This document shows, piece by piece, positions 1 to 5,921 of a stretch of 8,770 nucleotides of DNA. The notes under the pieces were generated by a model. The model did no database searches. It worked only from the letters and a program-made list of their open reading frames with translations, and had not been told where the DNA came from. The stretch lies in assembly GCA_020853995.1 (NCBI GenBank), contig JADYXV010000048.1, forward strand, positions 1-8,770. The letters run 5' to 3'. The DNA is from Novosphingobium sp. (GTDB lineage Bacteria > Pseudomonadota > Alphaproteobacteria > Sphingomonadales > Sphingomonadaceae). Each line of letters opens with the position of its first letter. The first letter of the stretch is position 1. Both the position numbers and the translations under genes were made by a program.

Positions 1-882
1 GAATTCGCGGCCTGTGCCGGGCTGGCCGTCCATGATGTAAAATCCGTCGGCCTCGGTGCCGAGCGGCTCCCACAACTTGCGCGCGGTATAAGCCGCAACC
101 GAGCCACCGCTGACCCGCTCGATCAGCCAGCCCAAGACAGCCGTGTCTATAGTCTTGTAGGCACAGACATCACCCGGCTTCGACTTCCGTTTGATCGTGC
201 GGGCCGCATCGGCAAAACGCACCACGTTCTTGACCAGAGCATTGATGTGATTGGCCGCCGCAATGCCGGGGTTGTCGAAATCATAGCGCTCCTCATAATC
301 CACACCGGAACGCATTTGCAGGATCTGAAGGATGGTCACCCCATCATATCCGCTGCCCTTCAGTTCGGGCAAATAGCGGGTGATCGGATCATCAAGCGAT
401 GCGATAAGCCCATCGGCCATCGCTGCACCAACCAGCGTAGAGGTGATCGATTTGGTCATCGACCAACCCATGAAACGGGTGCGCTCGTTCGAACCGTTCC
501 GGCAAATCTCGGTAACGATCCGGCCATCCTTCATGATCAAAAGGGCGTTGGTATAAGTCCGTTCAAGCGCCTGATCGGCTGTGAAAGTCTTTCCGCCAAA
601 CGCGTAAGTGAAGTCCATCGCCCGCTCGACCTTGGGAAAGGTCCAGGGTGCGCCTGAATGGCCCACGGTGCGTGTGGTGAACAGTTGGTCCATGTTGCGG
701 AAGGCAAAGCTGTTCACATCGGCATCATTCATGCGCCAGCGCATGACTTGCGTTGCGACGGGCACTTCGGACTTCGCCCCGCTTGCGATCTGGGTGGGCA
801 ATTGCTGCTGGGCATGGGCCGCCAGCGGCATCAGCAGAGTTCCGGCAAGGCTCAGCAGGGCGATCCGATGGGCAAAGGTCAT
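1..882 (-). CDS. Exported serine hydrolase, beta-lactamase (class C / EstB-like) superfamily; C-terminal part outside window
   Basis: The visible 294 residues start at the ATG complementary to 880-882 and run in frame to base 1 without a stop, so the C-terminal part is missing. Residues 1-24 look like a Sec signal peptide: MTFAHR, a hydrophobic stretch, then AHA before QQQ, so the mature enzyme should be periplasmic or secreted. The nucleophile motif SxxK is S141-M-T-K144 inside GWSMTKSI. A second typical block follows at about 236-255 (PGDVCAYKTIDTAVLG), with Y242 as the likely catalytic tyrosine. It reads YKT, not the YxN of true class C beta-lactamases. The family (COG1680/PF00144) includes beta-lactamases, esterases, peptidases and 6-aminohexanoate-dimer hydrolase. 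Residues 58-73, near FRNMDQLF, resemble my recollection of the NylB-like group. The substrate cannot be told from sequence. A GAGAGGAA ribosome binding site precedes the start. The gene is divergent from the GST gene. Confidence 0.88.
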   Translation of the reverse strand, partial: MTFAHRIALLSLAGTLLMPLAAHAQQQLPTQIASGAKSEVPVATQVMRWRMNDADVNSFAFRNMDQLFTTRTVGHSGAPWTFPKVERAMDFTYAFGGKTFTADQALERTYTNALLIMKDGRIVTEICRNGSNERTRFMGWSMTKSITSTLVGAAMADGLIASLDDPITRYLPELKGSGYDGVTILQILQMRSGVDYEERYDFDNPGIAAANHINALVKNVVRFADAARTIKRKSKPGDVCAYKTIDTAVLGWLIERVSGGSVAAYTARKLWEPLGTEADGFYIMDGQPGTGREF

Positions 883-892
883 GGCGATTATG

Positions 893-900
893 TTCCTCTC
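893..900 (-). promoter_or_regulatory. Ribosome binding site of the serine hydrolase
   Basis: On the minus strand GAGAGGAA lies about 10 bases before the ATG at 882. It supports that start, which is also the one that gives a complete signal peptide. Confidence 0.6.
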
Positions 901-1030
901 AAGCGCCCAACGAACCAGGGCAATTCCAACACCCCGTATAGGGTCAGCGAAGTCACCTCATGAACCATTTGGTATACACCGCCGTTCTGACTGATTCATT
1001 TTCGACAAAAGGGGCGAATAAGGCAAGCGC

Positions 1031-1162
1031 ATGGCACACAGCGAGCTTGGGCGAGATGAAATGAAATGGGTCTTCAATCCGTACGAGCGTGAACTGGCAA
1101 ATTGCAGGCACAATGCATTGATCATGACCCACGCGCCCATTTGCGGCGGCCGATGGTCATAA
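1031..1162 (+). CDS. Possible small ORF of 43 residues, unknown
   Basis: This ATG-to-TAA frame in the spacer begins MAHSELGRDEMKWVFNPYE and ends ICGGRWS. It has no signal peptide or membrane segment and I recognise no family. Only a weak AAGG lies about 8 bases upstream. Its acidic/basic composition looks more protein-like than the neighbouring GTG frames, but a 43-codon frame arises easily by chance. I list it only because the spacer is otherwise empty. Confidence 0.12.
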   Translation: MAHSELGRDEMKWVFNPYERELANCRHNALIMTHAPICGGRWS

Positions 1163-1321
1163 TGTGCGATGGCTGATCGATGATCCCGGAGCCACGCTCT
1201 CCAAATACAGGACCTTGCTGATTCAGACTTTCGCACCTGCGGGAATCCTTCACGTGAGTCAGTCTTGGCGCAGGTTGGTGTAATTGAATGAAACGCTGTG
1301 GAAACCTCATCCCGGCATTTG

Positions 1322-1341
1322 CCACTCTGGCACCACTCTGG
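1322..1341. repeat. Tandem 9-base direct repeat CCACTCTGG, 11-base period
   Basis: CCACTCTGG occurs at 1322-1330 and again at 1333-1341, separated by CA. An 11-base period is close to one helical turn, so the copies would lie on the same face of the DNA. This is about 80 bases before the GST start. It could be a regulator site or chance. Confidence 0.35.
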
Positions 1342-1417
1342 ACCGGGCAACCTGTTCAGCCTCGACACTATGAACCTGAACGGCTACGCGGCGGCGAGAC
1401 GTAACAGGGCAAATGCG

Positions 1418-2080
1418 ATGAAACTCATCATCGGCAACAAGAATTATTCAAGCTGGTCGTTGCGGGGGTGGCTTGCCGCCAAACAATCCGGCCTCCCGTT
1501 CGAGGAGACTACGGTTCCGCTCTATGGCAACGACTGGGAAGCCGTCCGGCGAGACGAGAGCCTTGCGCCCTCAGCAGGCAAAGTCCCGATCATGTGGGAT
1601 GGCGAAGTGGTGGTTTGGGACAGTCTGGCAATCATTGATCATCTTGCCGACAAGGTCGGGCGTGACCGGTTCTGGCCCAAGGACGAAGCAGCGCGCGCCA
1701 TGGCGCGATCAATGGTTGCAGAAATGCACTCTGGCTATCTGCCATTGCGCCGCCACCTGCCGATGAACATCCGCAAACGTGTTGAAGACTTTCCCATTCC
1801 GCCTGCAGTGCGCGCTGATATCGTACGCATCCTTGGTCTGTGGGCCGAAGCGCGCGCCCGTTTCGGCGATGGCGGCCCTTTCCTGTTCGGCGCGTTCAGT
1901 GCTGCTGACATCATCTACGCTCCGGTCGTTTCCCGCTTCATGACCTATGGTATCAGTGTGCCGGGCTTTGCGCTTGCGTATATGGACGCGGTCTGGACGC
2001 ATCACTGGATGCAGTCATGGGTCAACGATGCCACGGCAGAAGACTGGGTTATCGAACAATTTGAAGAGGCTATGGTTTGA
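1418..2080 (+). CDS. Glutathione S-transferase-like protein
   Basis: This is a 220-residue cytosolic protein with the two-domain GST layout. The N-terminal thioredoxin-like domain (about 1-82) opens MKLIIGNKNYSSWSLRGW, where the S11-S12 region is the usual place for the activating Ser/Tyr. It continues with GKVPIMWDGE, giving the cis-proline P57, and WDSLAIIDHL. There the D68-S69 pair takes the place of the more usual E-S that holds the glutamyl end of glutathione. The helical C-terminal domain (about 90-220) carries FLFGAFSAADIIYAPV, matching the conserved N-capping S/T-x-x-D motif (S161, D164). The frame is open further upstream to 1298, but family similarity begins at this ATG. The stop overlaps the dapE start (TGATG), so the two are probably translated from one message. 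The substrate is unknown. Conjugation, maleylacetoacetate isomerisation or a stress role are all possible. Confidence 0.88.
   Translation: MKLIIGNKNYSSWSLRGWLAAKQSGLPFEETTVPLYGNDWEAVRRDESLAPSAGKVPIMWDGEVVVWDSLAIIDHLADKVGRDRFWPKDEAARAMARSMVAEMHSGYLPLRRHLPMNIRKRVEDFPIPPAVRADIVRILGLWAEARARFGDGGPFLFGAFSAADIIYAPVVSRFMTYGISVPGFALAYMDAVWTHHWMQSWVNDATAEDWVIEQFEEAMV
2063..2069 (+). promoter_or_regulatory. Ribosome binding site for dapE, inside the GST gene
   Basis: GAAGAGG ends 10 bases before the ATG at 2080. It supports that ATG over the TTG immediately before it at 2077. Confidence 0.5.
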
Positions 2081-3201
2081 TGCTTGATCCAGTCCTTCTT
2101 GCCGAGCAGTTGATTGATTGCGAGAGCGTTACGCCTGCGACCGGTGCCGTGTTCGATTGCCTTGCTGCCATGCTGGAGCCACTTGGCTTTACCATTCACC
2201 GATTCGTTGCTGGTGAGGCGCCGGACGGACCGGTCGAAAACATGTTTGCGATCCGCCAAGGTCCCCAAGGGTCACGTCACTTTGCGTTTGCCGGACATCT
2301 TGATGTCGTGCCTGCGGGCGAGGGGTGGACGTCCGGCCCATTCAAGGCTGAACGCCGGGGCGAACTGCTTTACGGACGCGGGGCGGTGGACATGAAGGGT
2401 TCCATCGCAGCGATGGTGGCGGCTGTGGCCGATGTTCCGGCAGAGGCGGGCACGCTAAGCTTCATCATTACCGGCGATGAAGAAGGTCCTGCGCGCTTTG
2501 GCACCGTGCCCTTGATCGAACTGATCCGCGAACTGAAAGCCGAGCCGGACCTGTGTCTGGTGGGTGAGCCGACGTCCGTGCACCGGTTGGGCGATATGGT
2601 GAAGATCGGGCGGCGCGGCTCGGTCAATATGTGGATCACTTGCAAGGGCGCGCAAGGCCACGTTGCCTATCCGCACCTTGCCGATAACCCCATCCCGCGC
2701 CTGATCGCGCTGCTGGCAGAACTTGACGCGCTGGTGCTTGATGGCGGGTCCAAATGGTTCCAGCCATCGAACCTTGAAGTGACCGATCTTGAAGTGGGCA
2801 ACAAGGCCACGAACGTCATTCCGGCTGAAGCCCGCGCACGCATTTCGATCCGGTTCAACGATCAGCATTCGGGCGCAACGCTGGTTGCGATGGTTGAAGA
2901 AATCGCGCGCCGCCACAAAGGTGATGTACGCGCGGTCATTTCGGGCGAGAACTTCATCACGCTGCCCGGCGCGTTTTCCACGATCATTGCCGAGGCTGTA
3001 AAAGCGGAAACGGGCCTCGATCCCGAACTGTCGACCAGCGGCGGTACATCAGACGCGCGGTTCTTGCGCGCGGTTTGCCCTGTGGTCGAATTCGGCCTTT
3101 GCAATGCAACCATGCACAAAACCGACGAGGCGGTGGCGATGGCGGATTTGCACGTTCTCCAGCGGATCTACACGCGAATCGCGATCAGCGCGCTTTCCTG
3201 A
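2080..3201 (+). CDS. dapE: Succinyl-diaminopimelate desuccinylase
   Basis: The 373-residue cytosolic M20 metallohydrolase removes succinate from N-succinyl-LL-2,6-diaminopimelate, giving LL-DAP for lysine and the peptidoglycan stem peptide. Family residues are all present. H73 and D75 lie in AGHLDVVP (metal ligand, and the Asp beside it). D104 in GRGAVDMKG bridges two zincs. E134 (catalytic base) and E135 lie in TGDEEG, E163 in VGEPT, and H346 in ATMHKTDE. The dimerisation (lid) domain spans about 178-290, with H194 in GHVAYPH, and the STSGGTSDARF block at 318-328 is characteristic of DapE. Its length matches the usual 375 or so. The ATG at 2080 overlaps the GST stop by one base. A TTG at 2077 in the same frame would add one residue. 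The 3' end overlaps the convergent Smr gene by 17 bases. ArgE is the main alternative name, but the motifs favour DapE. Confidence 0.95.
   Translation: MLDPVLLAEQLIDCESVTPATGAVFDCLAAMLEPLGFTIHRFVAGEAPDGPVENMFAIRQGPQGSRHFAFAGHLDVVPAGEGWTSGPFKAERRGELLYGRGAVDMKGSIAAMVAAVADVPAEAGTLSFIITGDEEGPARFGTVPLIELIRELKAEPDLCLVGEPTSVHRLGDMVKIGRRGSVNMWITCKGAQGHVAYPHLADNPIPRLIALLAELDALVLDGGSKWFQPSNLEVTDLEVGNKATNVIPAEARARISIRFNDQHSGATLVAMVEEIARRHKGDVRAVISGENFITLPGAFSTIIAEAVKAETGLDPELSTSGGTSDARFLRAVCPVVEFGLCNATMHKTDEAVAMADLHVLQRIYTRIAISALS
3185..3201. other. 17-base convergent overlap of the dapE and Smr 3' coding ends
   Basis: The dapE stop is at 3199-3201 and the Smr stop on the other strand at 3187-3185, so the last five codons of each gene plus stops share the same DNA. 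There is no intergenic space for terminators of either operon, and I see no hairpin with a T-run at the junction. Confidence 0.9.
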
Positions 3202-3751
3202 GCACGATGTAGACCGCGCCTGCGCCGCCGTGGCGCGGTTGAGCGGAGCGGACAGCCGCGATGTTGCGCGCGTGTGGGCTATGCGCCAGCCAATCGAGCA
3301 ATTTGGCGCGGATCACACCGCGTTGCGATCCGCGTGCATCCAGTTCGTCATGCGGGCGCGGCTTGCCCGCAATCAGCAGGATGACACGTGATCCCATCGC
3401 CAAGGCTTGCGCAATCCCGCCATTCAGACGGCCATGCGCGGCATCCAGACCAAGGCCATGCAGATCGATAGTCACGTCGGGCACGATGGCTCCGCGCGCC
3501 AACTTGCGGTCCCACGTGGAATCGAGGCCGTGGTTTTGCAACGGACGGGCAATTGGCGAAGGCGGGGGCGGTGCGGGCAACGGTGGCGGCACGCGGCCCT
3601 TGATTGCCTTGGGTTGGGCTGGCGTGTGTATCGCGGCCGGTTCAGCCAGCACCGGCTTTGCCTTGCGCACCGGGTTCAGCGGGACAATGGTTGCCGCAAC
3701 CCGTTCCCACAGCGCAGCCTCATCGGGCGACAGACCGCGTGGCGCGCGCAT
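3185..3751 (-). CDS. Smr-domain protein (MutS2 C-terminal-type nuclease domain)
   Basis: This 188-residue protein is of the standalone Smr type. Residues 1-30 form a short conserved-looking N-terminus (LSPDEAALWERVAATIVPL). About 31-75 are a low-complexity linker rich in proline and alanine (VPPPLPAPPPPSP). The Smr domain spans about 90-188: the signature DLHG is at 96-99 in VTIDLHGLGLDAAHGRL, the core strand VILLIAGK at 123-130, and the terminal G-G-A-G-A-V-Y-I-V-L block at 175-184. Smr domains of MutS2 and related proteins act on DNA or RNA as endonucleases; the specific role of the standalone alphaproteobacterial form is not settled. Its ATG shares one base with the mltA stop (TGATG) and no ribosome binding site is visible, which suggests translational coupling. 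The gene ends inside the dapE 3' end, on the opposite strand. Confidence 0.9.
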   Translation of the reverse strand: MRAPRGLSPDEAALWERVAATIVPLNPVRKAKPVLAEPAAIHTPAQPKAIKGRVPPPLPAPPPPSPIARPLQNHGLDSTWDRKLARGAIVPDVTIDLHGLGLDAAHGRLNGGIAQALAMGSRVILLIAGKPRPHDELDARGSQRGVIRAKLLDWLAHSPHARNIAAVRSAQPRHGGAGAVYIVLRKAR

Positions 3752-4980
3752 CAGCGCTGGCCCAGACGCGCCAGCGTGCCCTTGGGAAGCAGGATCAGCG
3801 CCCGTCCGCGCGCGCTCATCCCGCCGGCAATTTCGCGCGCTTGTGCGCCTGCGCCCCAGAAACTGTCAAACCGGTTAGCCCCGCGAATGGCCCCTCCGGT
3901 GTCTTGCGCTACCCACAGTCCGCTGGCGTCCTTACGATCAAGCTGCAGCCAGACCGGCGCACCCAAAGGCACGAACGCCGGATCGACCGCTACAGTCGAG
4001 CGTCCCGCAATGGGCACGTTAAGCGCGCCGATCGGGCCAGCGCCGGTCAATTCCCGAAAGAACACGTAGCTGCGGTTCATGCGCATCAGTGCGCGGCCTT
4101 CGGCTGGGAAGTCGCGCAAGTATTGCTGAATGCCTTGCATCGATCCCGAGTACTGGCCGGGCGCACTGCCAATCAAGCCTCGTTCGCGCATGACCGATCC
4201 GATACCGACGTAAGCATGGCCATTTTGCCCGGCAAAGCCAAGGCGGATCACGCTGCCATCGGGTGCACGCAGGCGGCCAGAGCCCTGGATTTGCAGAAAG
4301 AACACCTCGACAGGATCGGCCGCCCAGCCAATTTCCAGACCTTTGCCTGCCAGTTCGCCGCTGTCGATTTGCGCGCGGTCATAGTAGGCCGTGAACACGC
4401 CAGCGTCATCATAGCGGCCCAAAGGCATGCGGCCATCCGGCAGCGGTTGCGCATCGCCGGGTTTGGCGCGCACAAGGTCAGGCGGCAATTGGTAAAGGGG
4501 TACGTCAAAGCCGGGACGGCGTTGCCGTACGCCGGCAATCTCCGGTTCGAAGTAACCGGTGACAAAGGCATTGCCATCACCGACTTCGGCCGTTTCGAAA
4601 TAAGTCGAGAAGAAGCGAGATGCATCGCCTGCAGGCCATGCGGTTGCCGCGGCGCAGGCCGGTGCCCAATCTTCCGGGCGGGTCAGCCCTGATGTGTCAG
4701 CACGTTTGGTAAGCCTGCTGCATGATTGAACGAAAGTGCCGAGCGCTGCGGCGGTATTGTCCGTCTTGAAGCCAAGGCCCGAGGTGAGCGGCCCTGTTGT
4801 CACTCCAGCCAGCGCGGCAGTCGCGCCTGTCATAACAGGCTTTGGCAGGACCGGCGCTGGCCCTGCGCCTTCAGGGACGAGCCGAACACAACTGCCAAGA
4901 AGCGTAAACGCGATCAGGACGGATAGACGCAGCATTCTAAGGTTATGCCGGGAATTTCCCGCCACGTCTTCCCCCCGCAT
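3751..4980 (-). CDS. mltA: Membrane-bound lytic murein transglycosylase A, lipoprotein
   Basis: The enzyme cleaves the MurNAc-GlcNAc bond of peptidoglycan to form 1,6-anhydromuramic ends. From this start it has 409 residues. A lipoprotein signal (MLRLSVLIAFTLLGSC, residues 16-31) ends in a lipobox with C31, placing it on a periplasmic membrane face. The MltA domain (about 119-280) shows FVTGYFEPE at 139-147 and EVFFLQIQGSGR at 225-236. The C-terminal 3D (double-psi barrel) domain follows, with VDPAFVPLG at 332-340, D360 in QDTGGAIRG and D372 in NRFDSFWG. By comparison with E. coli MltA, D372 corresponds to catalytic Asp308. The start is uncertain. ATG 4980 puts an acidic RGED stretch before the signal. 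GTG 4965 is preceded by GGGGGGAA at good spacing and gives a more typical signal peptide. ATG 4935 is the shortest option. It lies 9 bases after timA and overlaps the Smr gene by one base. Confidence 0.93.
   Translation of the reverse strand: MRGEDVAGNSRHNLRMLRLSVLIAFTLLGSCVRLVPEGAGPAPVLPKPVMTGATAALAGVTTGPLTSGLGFKTDNTAAALGTFVQSCSRLTKRADTSGLTRPEDWAPACAAATAWPAGDASRFFSTYFETAEVGDGNAFVTGYFEPEIAGVRQRRPGFDVPLYQLPPDLVRAKPGDAQPLPDGRMPLGRYDDAGVFTAYYDRAQIDSGELAGKGLEIGWAADPVEVFFLQIQGSGRLRAPDGSVIRLGFAGQNGHAYVGIGSVMRERGLIGSAPGQYSGSMQGIQQYLRDFPAEGRALMRMNRSYVFFRELTGAGPIGALNVPIAGRSTVAVDPAFVPLGAPVWLQLDRKDASGLWVAQDTGGAIRGANRFDSFWGAGAQAREIAGGMSARGRALILLPKGTLARLGQR
4968..4976 (-). promoter_or_regulatory. Purine-rich ribosome binding site favouring the GTG start of mltA
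   Basis: On the minus strand GGGGGGAAG sits just before the GTG at 4965, with 5 bases between the G-run and the start. It resembles the AAGGGGG site used by murJ in this window. For the ATG at 4980 the only G-rich stretch, GGGAG at 4987-4983, is just 2 bases away, which is too close. This makes GTG 4965 (404 residues) a serious alternative start. Confidence 0.4.
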
Positions 4981-4989
4981 TGCTCCCGC

Positions 4990-5691
4990 TCAGGCTTCGT
5001 CGGTTTCGTCCAGCAACCAGTCAGGATCACTTGAGGTAAGGTCGCGGCGGAATGTCCAGACGTCACGTGCTTCAATGGCATCATCTAGCGTGCCTGCAAT
5101 AACCTGACCTTCCGAGTCGCGCGTGATCGAGGCAATGTCTGCCAGAAAACGCACGGTGATTCGAGCAACCATCCCATCAAGCGAGGCTGCAATAATGCGC
5201 GCTTCTTCGATACGGATGAGGCGGGCTTCAACTGTTTCGCCCGCAGCAACACGCGCATCGATGGCCGAGGCAAAGCCTTCGTACACGTCGGCATCACAAA
5301 GCTGGTTCAGTTCTTCTTTATCAGCGCGCCAGAACGCTTCCAAAATCATGCTGTATGCGCCCTTTGATCCGGCGAGGAACTGGGCGAGGTCAAAGCGGCG
5401 ATCTGCAGCGATGATGGCGCGAACACCGATTTCTGCGCGATTATCAAGCGTGCTTGGTTCTGGAGCCGTATTTTCGCGCGCGCGGCCAGCATTGGCGCCG
5501 CCTTCGACAAGGCGTGGCGTTACTGCTTGCTGGGAACCCGAGCGGTTTTGTGACGATGGATCGGGCTGTTCGATCCGGCGGCGTACAGGCTCCTCATCAC
5601 GTTCGGGCCGTCGGCCGAGGACGGAGTAGAGTCGCAGGCCCAGAAAGGCTGCAATCATCGCCAGGATAACAATCTGAACAATCACGCGCAT
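4990..5691 (-). CDS. timA: Tim44/TimA-family inner-membrane protein
   Basis: This 233-residue protein has one N-terminal membrane anchor (about 2-26, MRVIVQIVILAMIAAFLGLR followed by LYSVLGRR). A hydrophilic disordered linker (27-85) is rich in Arg, Glu, Pro and Ser. The Tim44-like domain spans about 90-225: a helical lead FDLAQFLAGSKGAYSMILEAF (100-120), the LCDADVYEGF region (131-140), then the sheet with ARIIAASLDGMVARITVRF (164-182) and DVWTFRRDL (210-218). Mitochondrial Tim44 tethers the Hsp70 import motor; the bacterial relative, TimA in Caulobacter, is membrane-associated and its job is not established. I chose ATG 5691 because the membrane segment starts there with GGGA just upstream. 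ATG 5733 would add 14 residues (MPNMLWANLASSGL). The frame is open to 5865, but that part is low-quality sequence over the likely promoter. It is the first gene of timA-mltA-smr. Confidence 0.87.
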   Translation of the reverse strand: MRVIVQIVILAMIAAFLGLRLYSVLGRRPERDEEPVRRRIEQPDPSSQNRSGSQQAVTPRLVEGGANAGRARENTAPEPSTLDNRAEIGVRAIIAADRRFDLAQFLAGSKGAYSMILEAFWRADKEELNQLCDADVYEGFASAIDARVAAGETVEARLIRIEEARIIAASLDGMVARITVRFLADIASITRDSEGQVIAGTLDDAIEARDVWTFRRDLTSSDPDWLLDETDEA

Positions 5692-5748
5692 TAATCCCGA
5701 ACTGGCCAAATTTGCCCAAAGCATATTCGGCATCGTTTCAACTTGCCT

Positions 5749-5776
5749 TAAATAGGTACGGATTACAAATGAACAA
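5749..5776 (-). promoter_or_regulatory. Candidate sigma-70-type promoter of timA-mltA-smr
   Basis: On the minus strand TTGTTC (complement of 5771-5776) and TATTTA (complement of 5749-5754) are 16 bases apart. Transcription would begin near 5742, giving a leader of about 50 bases to the ATG at 5691 but only about 10 to the ATG at 5733. The shorter start is therefore favoured. The match is by eye only. Confidence 0.35.
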
Positions 5777-5797
5777 CGCGTGCATGAACCATAGGGC

Positions 5798-5824
5798 GAA
5801 CCGAAACGGGCAAGATTTCGGTTC
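5798..5824. repeat. Perfect 9-base inverted repeat (hairpin or operator)
   Basis: GAACCGAAA (5798-5806) and TTTCGGTTC (5816-5824) are perfect reverse complements separated by 9 bases. No T-run follows on either strand, so it does not look like a terminator. It lies 22 bases upstream of the candidate timA -35 and about 100 bases upstream of secB, a position that suits a regulator site. Confidence 0.6.
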
Positions 5825-5826
5825 AT

Positions 5827-5838
5827 CTGTTGCAACAG
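5827..5838. promoter_or_regulatory. 12-base perfect palindrome CTGTTGCAACAG, possible operator
   Basis: CTGTTGCAACAG equals its own reverse complement over all 12 bases. It lies two bases after the inverted repeat and is itself flanked by GTTCA (5821-5825) and TGAAC (5844-5848), forming a second, wider dyad. The binding protein is unknown. Confidence 0.4.
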
Positions 5839-5921
5839 CGCGCTGAACAAGGCGGATTGCCGCACGATTGCTGTGGTGCTAGGCGCGCGGCCAAGGGTAA
5901 ATCACCAGGAAAGCTGTCCTC

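Larger units (their letters stand above)
883..1417. other. 535-base intergenic spacer between divergent hydrolase and GST genes
   Basis: I find no convincing gene here. Minus-strand frames of 136 and 67 codons exist (958-1368 and 1122-1325), but both begin with GTG, lack a ribosome binding site and show no recognisable motif. A plus-strand 43-codon ORF is listed separately. Weak structures are the inverted pairs ATGACC/GGTCAT (1124-1129, 1155-1160) and ACCTGCG/CGCAGGT (1235-1241, 1269-1275). There is also a short direct repeat at 1322-1341 and GTTCA/TGAAC at 1354-1358 and 1371-1375. Promoters for both flanking genes should lie here. A minus-strand TATACG (complement of about 938-943) could be a -10 box for the hydrolase, but its -35 is poor. 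Confidence 0.6.
5692..5921. other. 230-base divergent intergenic region, secB / timA
   Basis: Both genes must be driven from here. The region holds a candidate timA promoter, a 9-base inverted repeat, a 12-base palindrome, and TGAAC/GTTCA half-sites at 5770-5774, 5785-5789, 5821-5825 and 5844-5848. I see no good -35/-10 pair for secB. TTGCCG (5857-5862) with GCTAGG (5878-5883) is spaced 15 bases, which is short. AGGA near 5907-5910 is the likely secB ribosome binding site. Confidence 0.6.

Noticed and set aside
247..994. Several plus-strand ORFs of 62-136 codons opposite the serine hydrolase
   Set aside because: They overlap one another in different frames and lie mostly opposite a gene with a signal peptide and SxxK motif.
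958..1368. 136-codon minus-strand ORF in the spacer
   Set aside because: It begins with GTG, has no ribosome binding site, and its Ser/Arg/Cys-rich composition shows no domain or membrane pattern.
1298..1417. Upstream extension of the GST reading frame (40 codons)
   Set aside because: The extension has no GST similarity, and the family N-terminus MKLIIGNKNYSSW starts at 1418.
3407..4069. Plus-strand ORF of 220 codons opposite Smr and mltA
   Set aside because: It spans the junction of two genuine minus-strand genes and has no motif; a frame shadow.
3604..4692. 362-codon plus-strand ORF antisense to mltA
   Set aside because: It lies within a gene with clear MltA and 3D domain motifs and a lipobox. 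The antisense product is rich in Arg, Ala, Gln and His with no motif, as expected from GC-biased third positions.
5798..5824. Inverted repeat as a transcription terminator
   Set aside because: No T-run follows on either strand, and the flanking genes diverge from it, so nothing needs terminating there.
5734..5865. Upstream extension of the timA frame (44 codons)
   Set aside because: It covers the likely promoter and both dyads, and the family N-terminus begins at the membrane helix.
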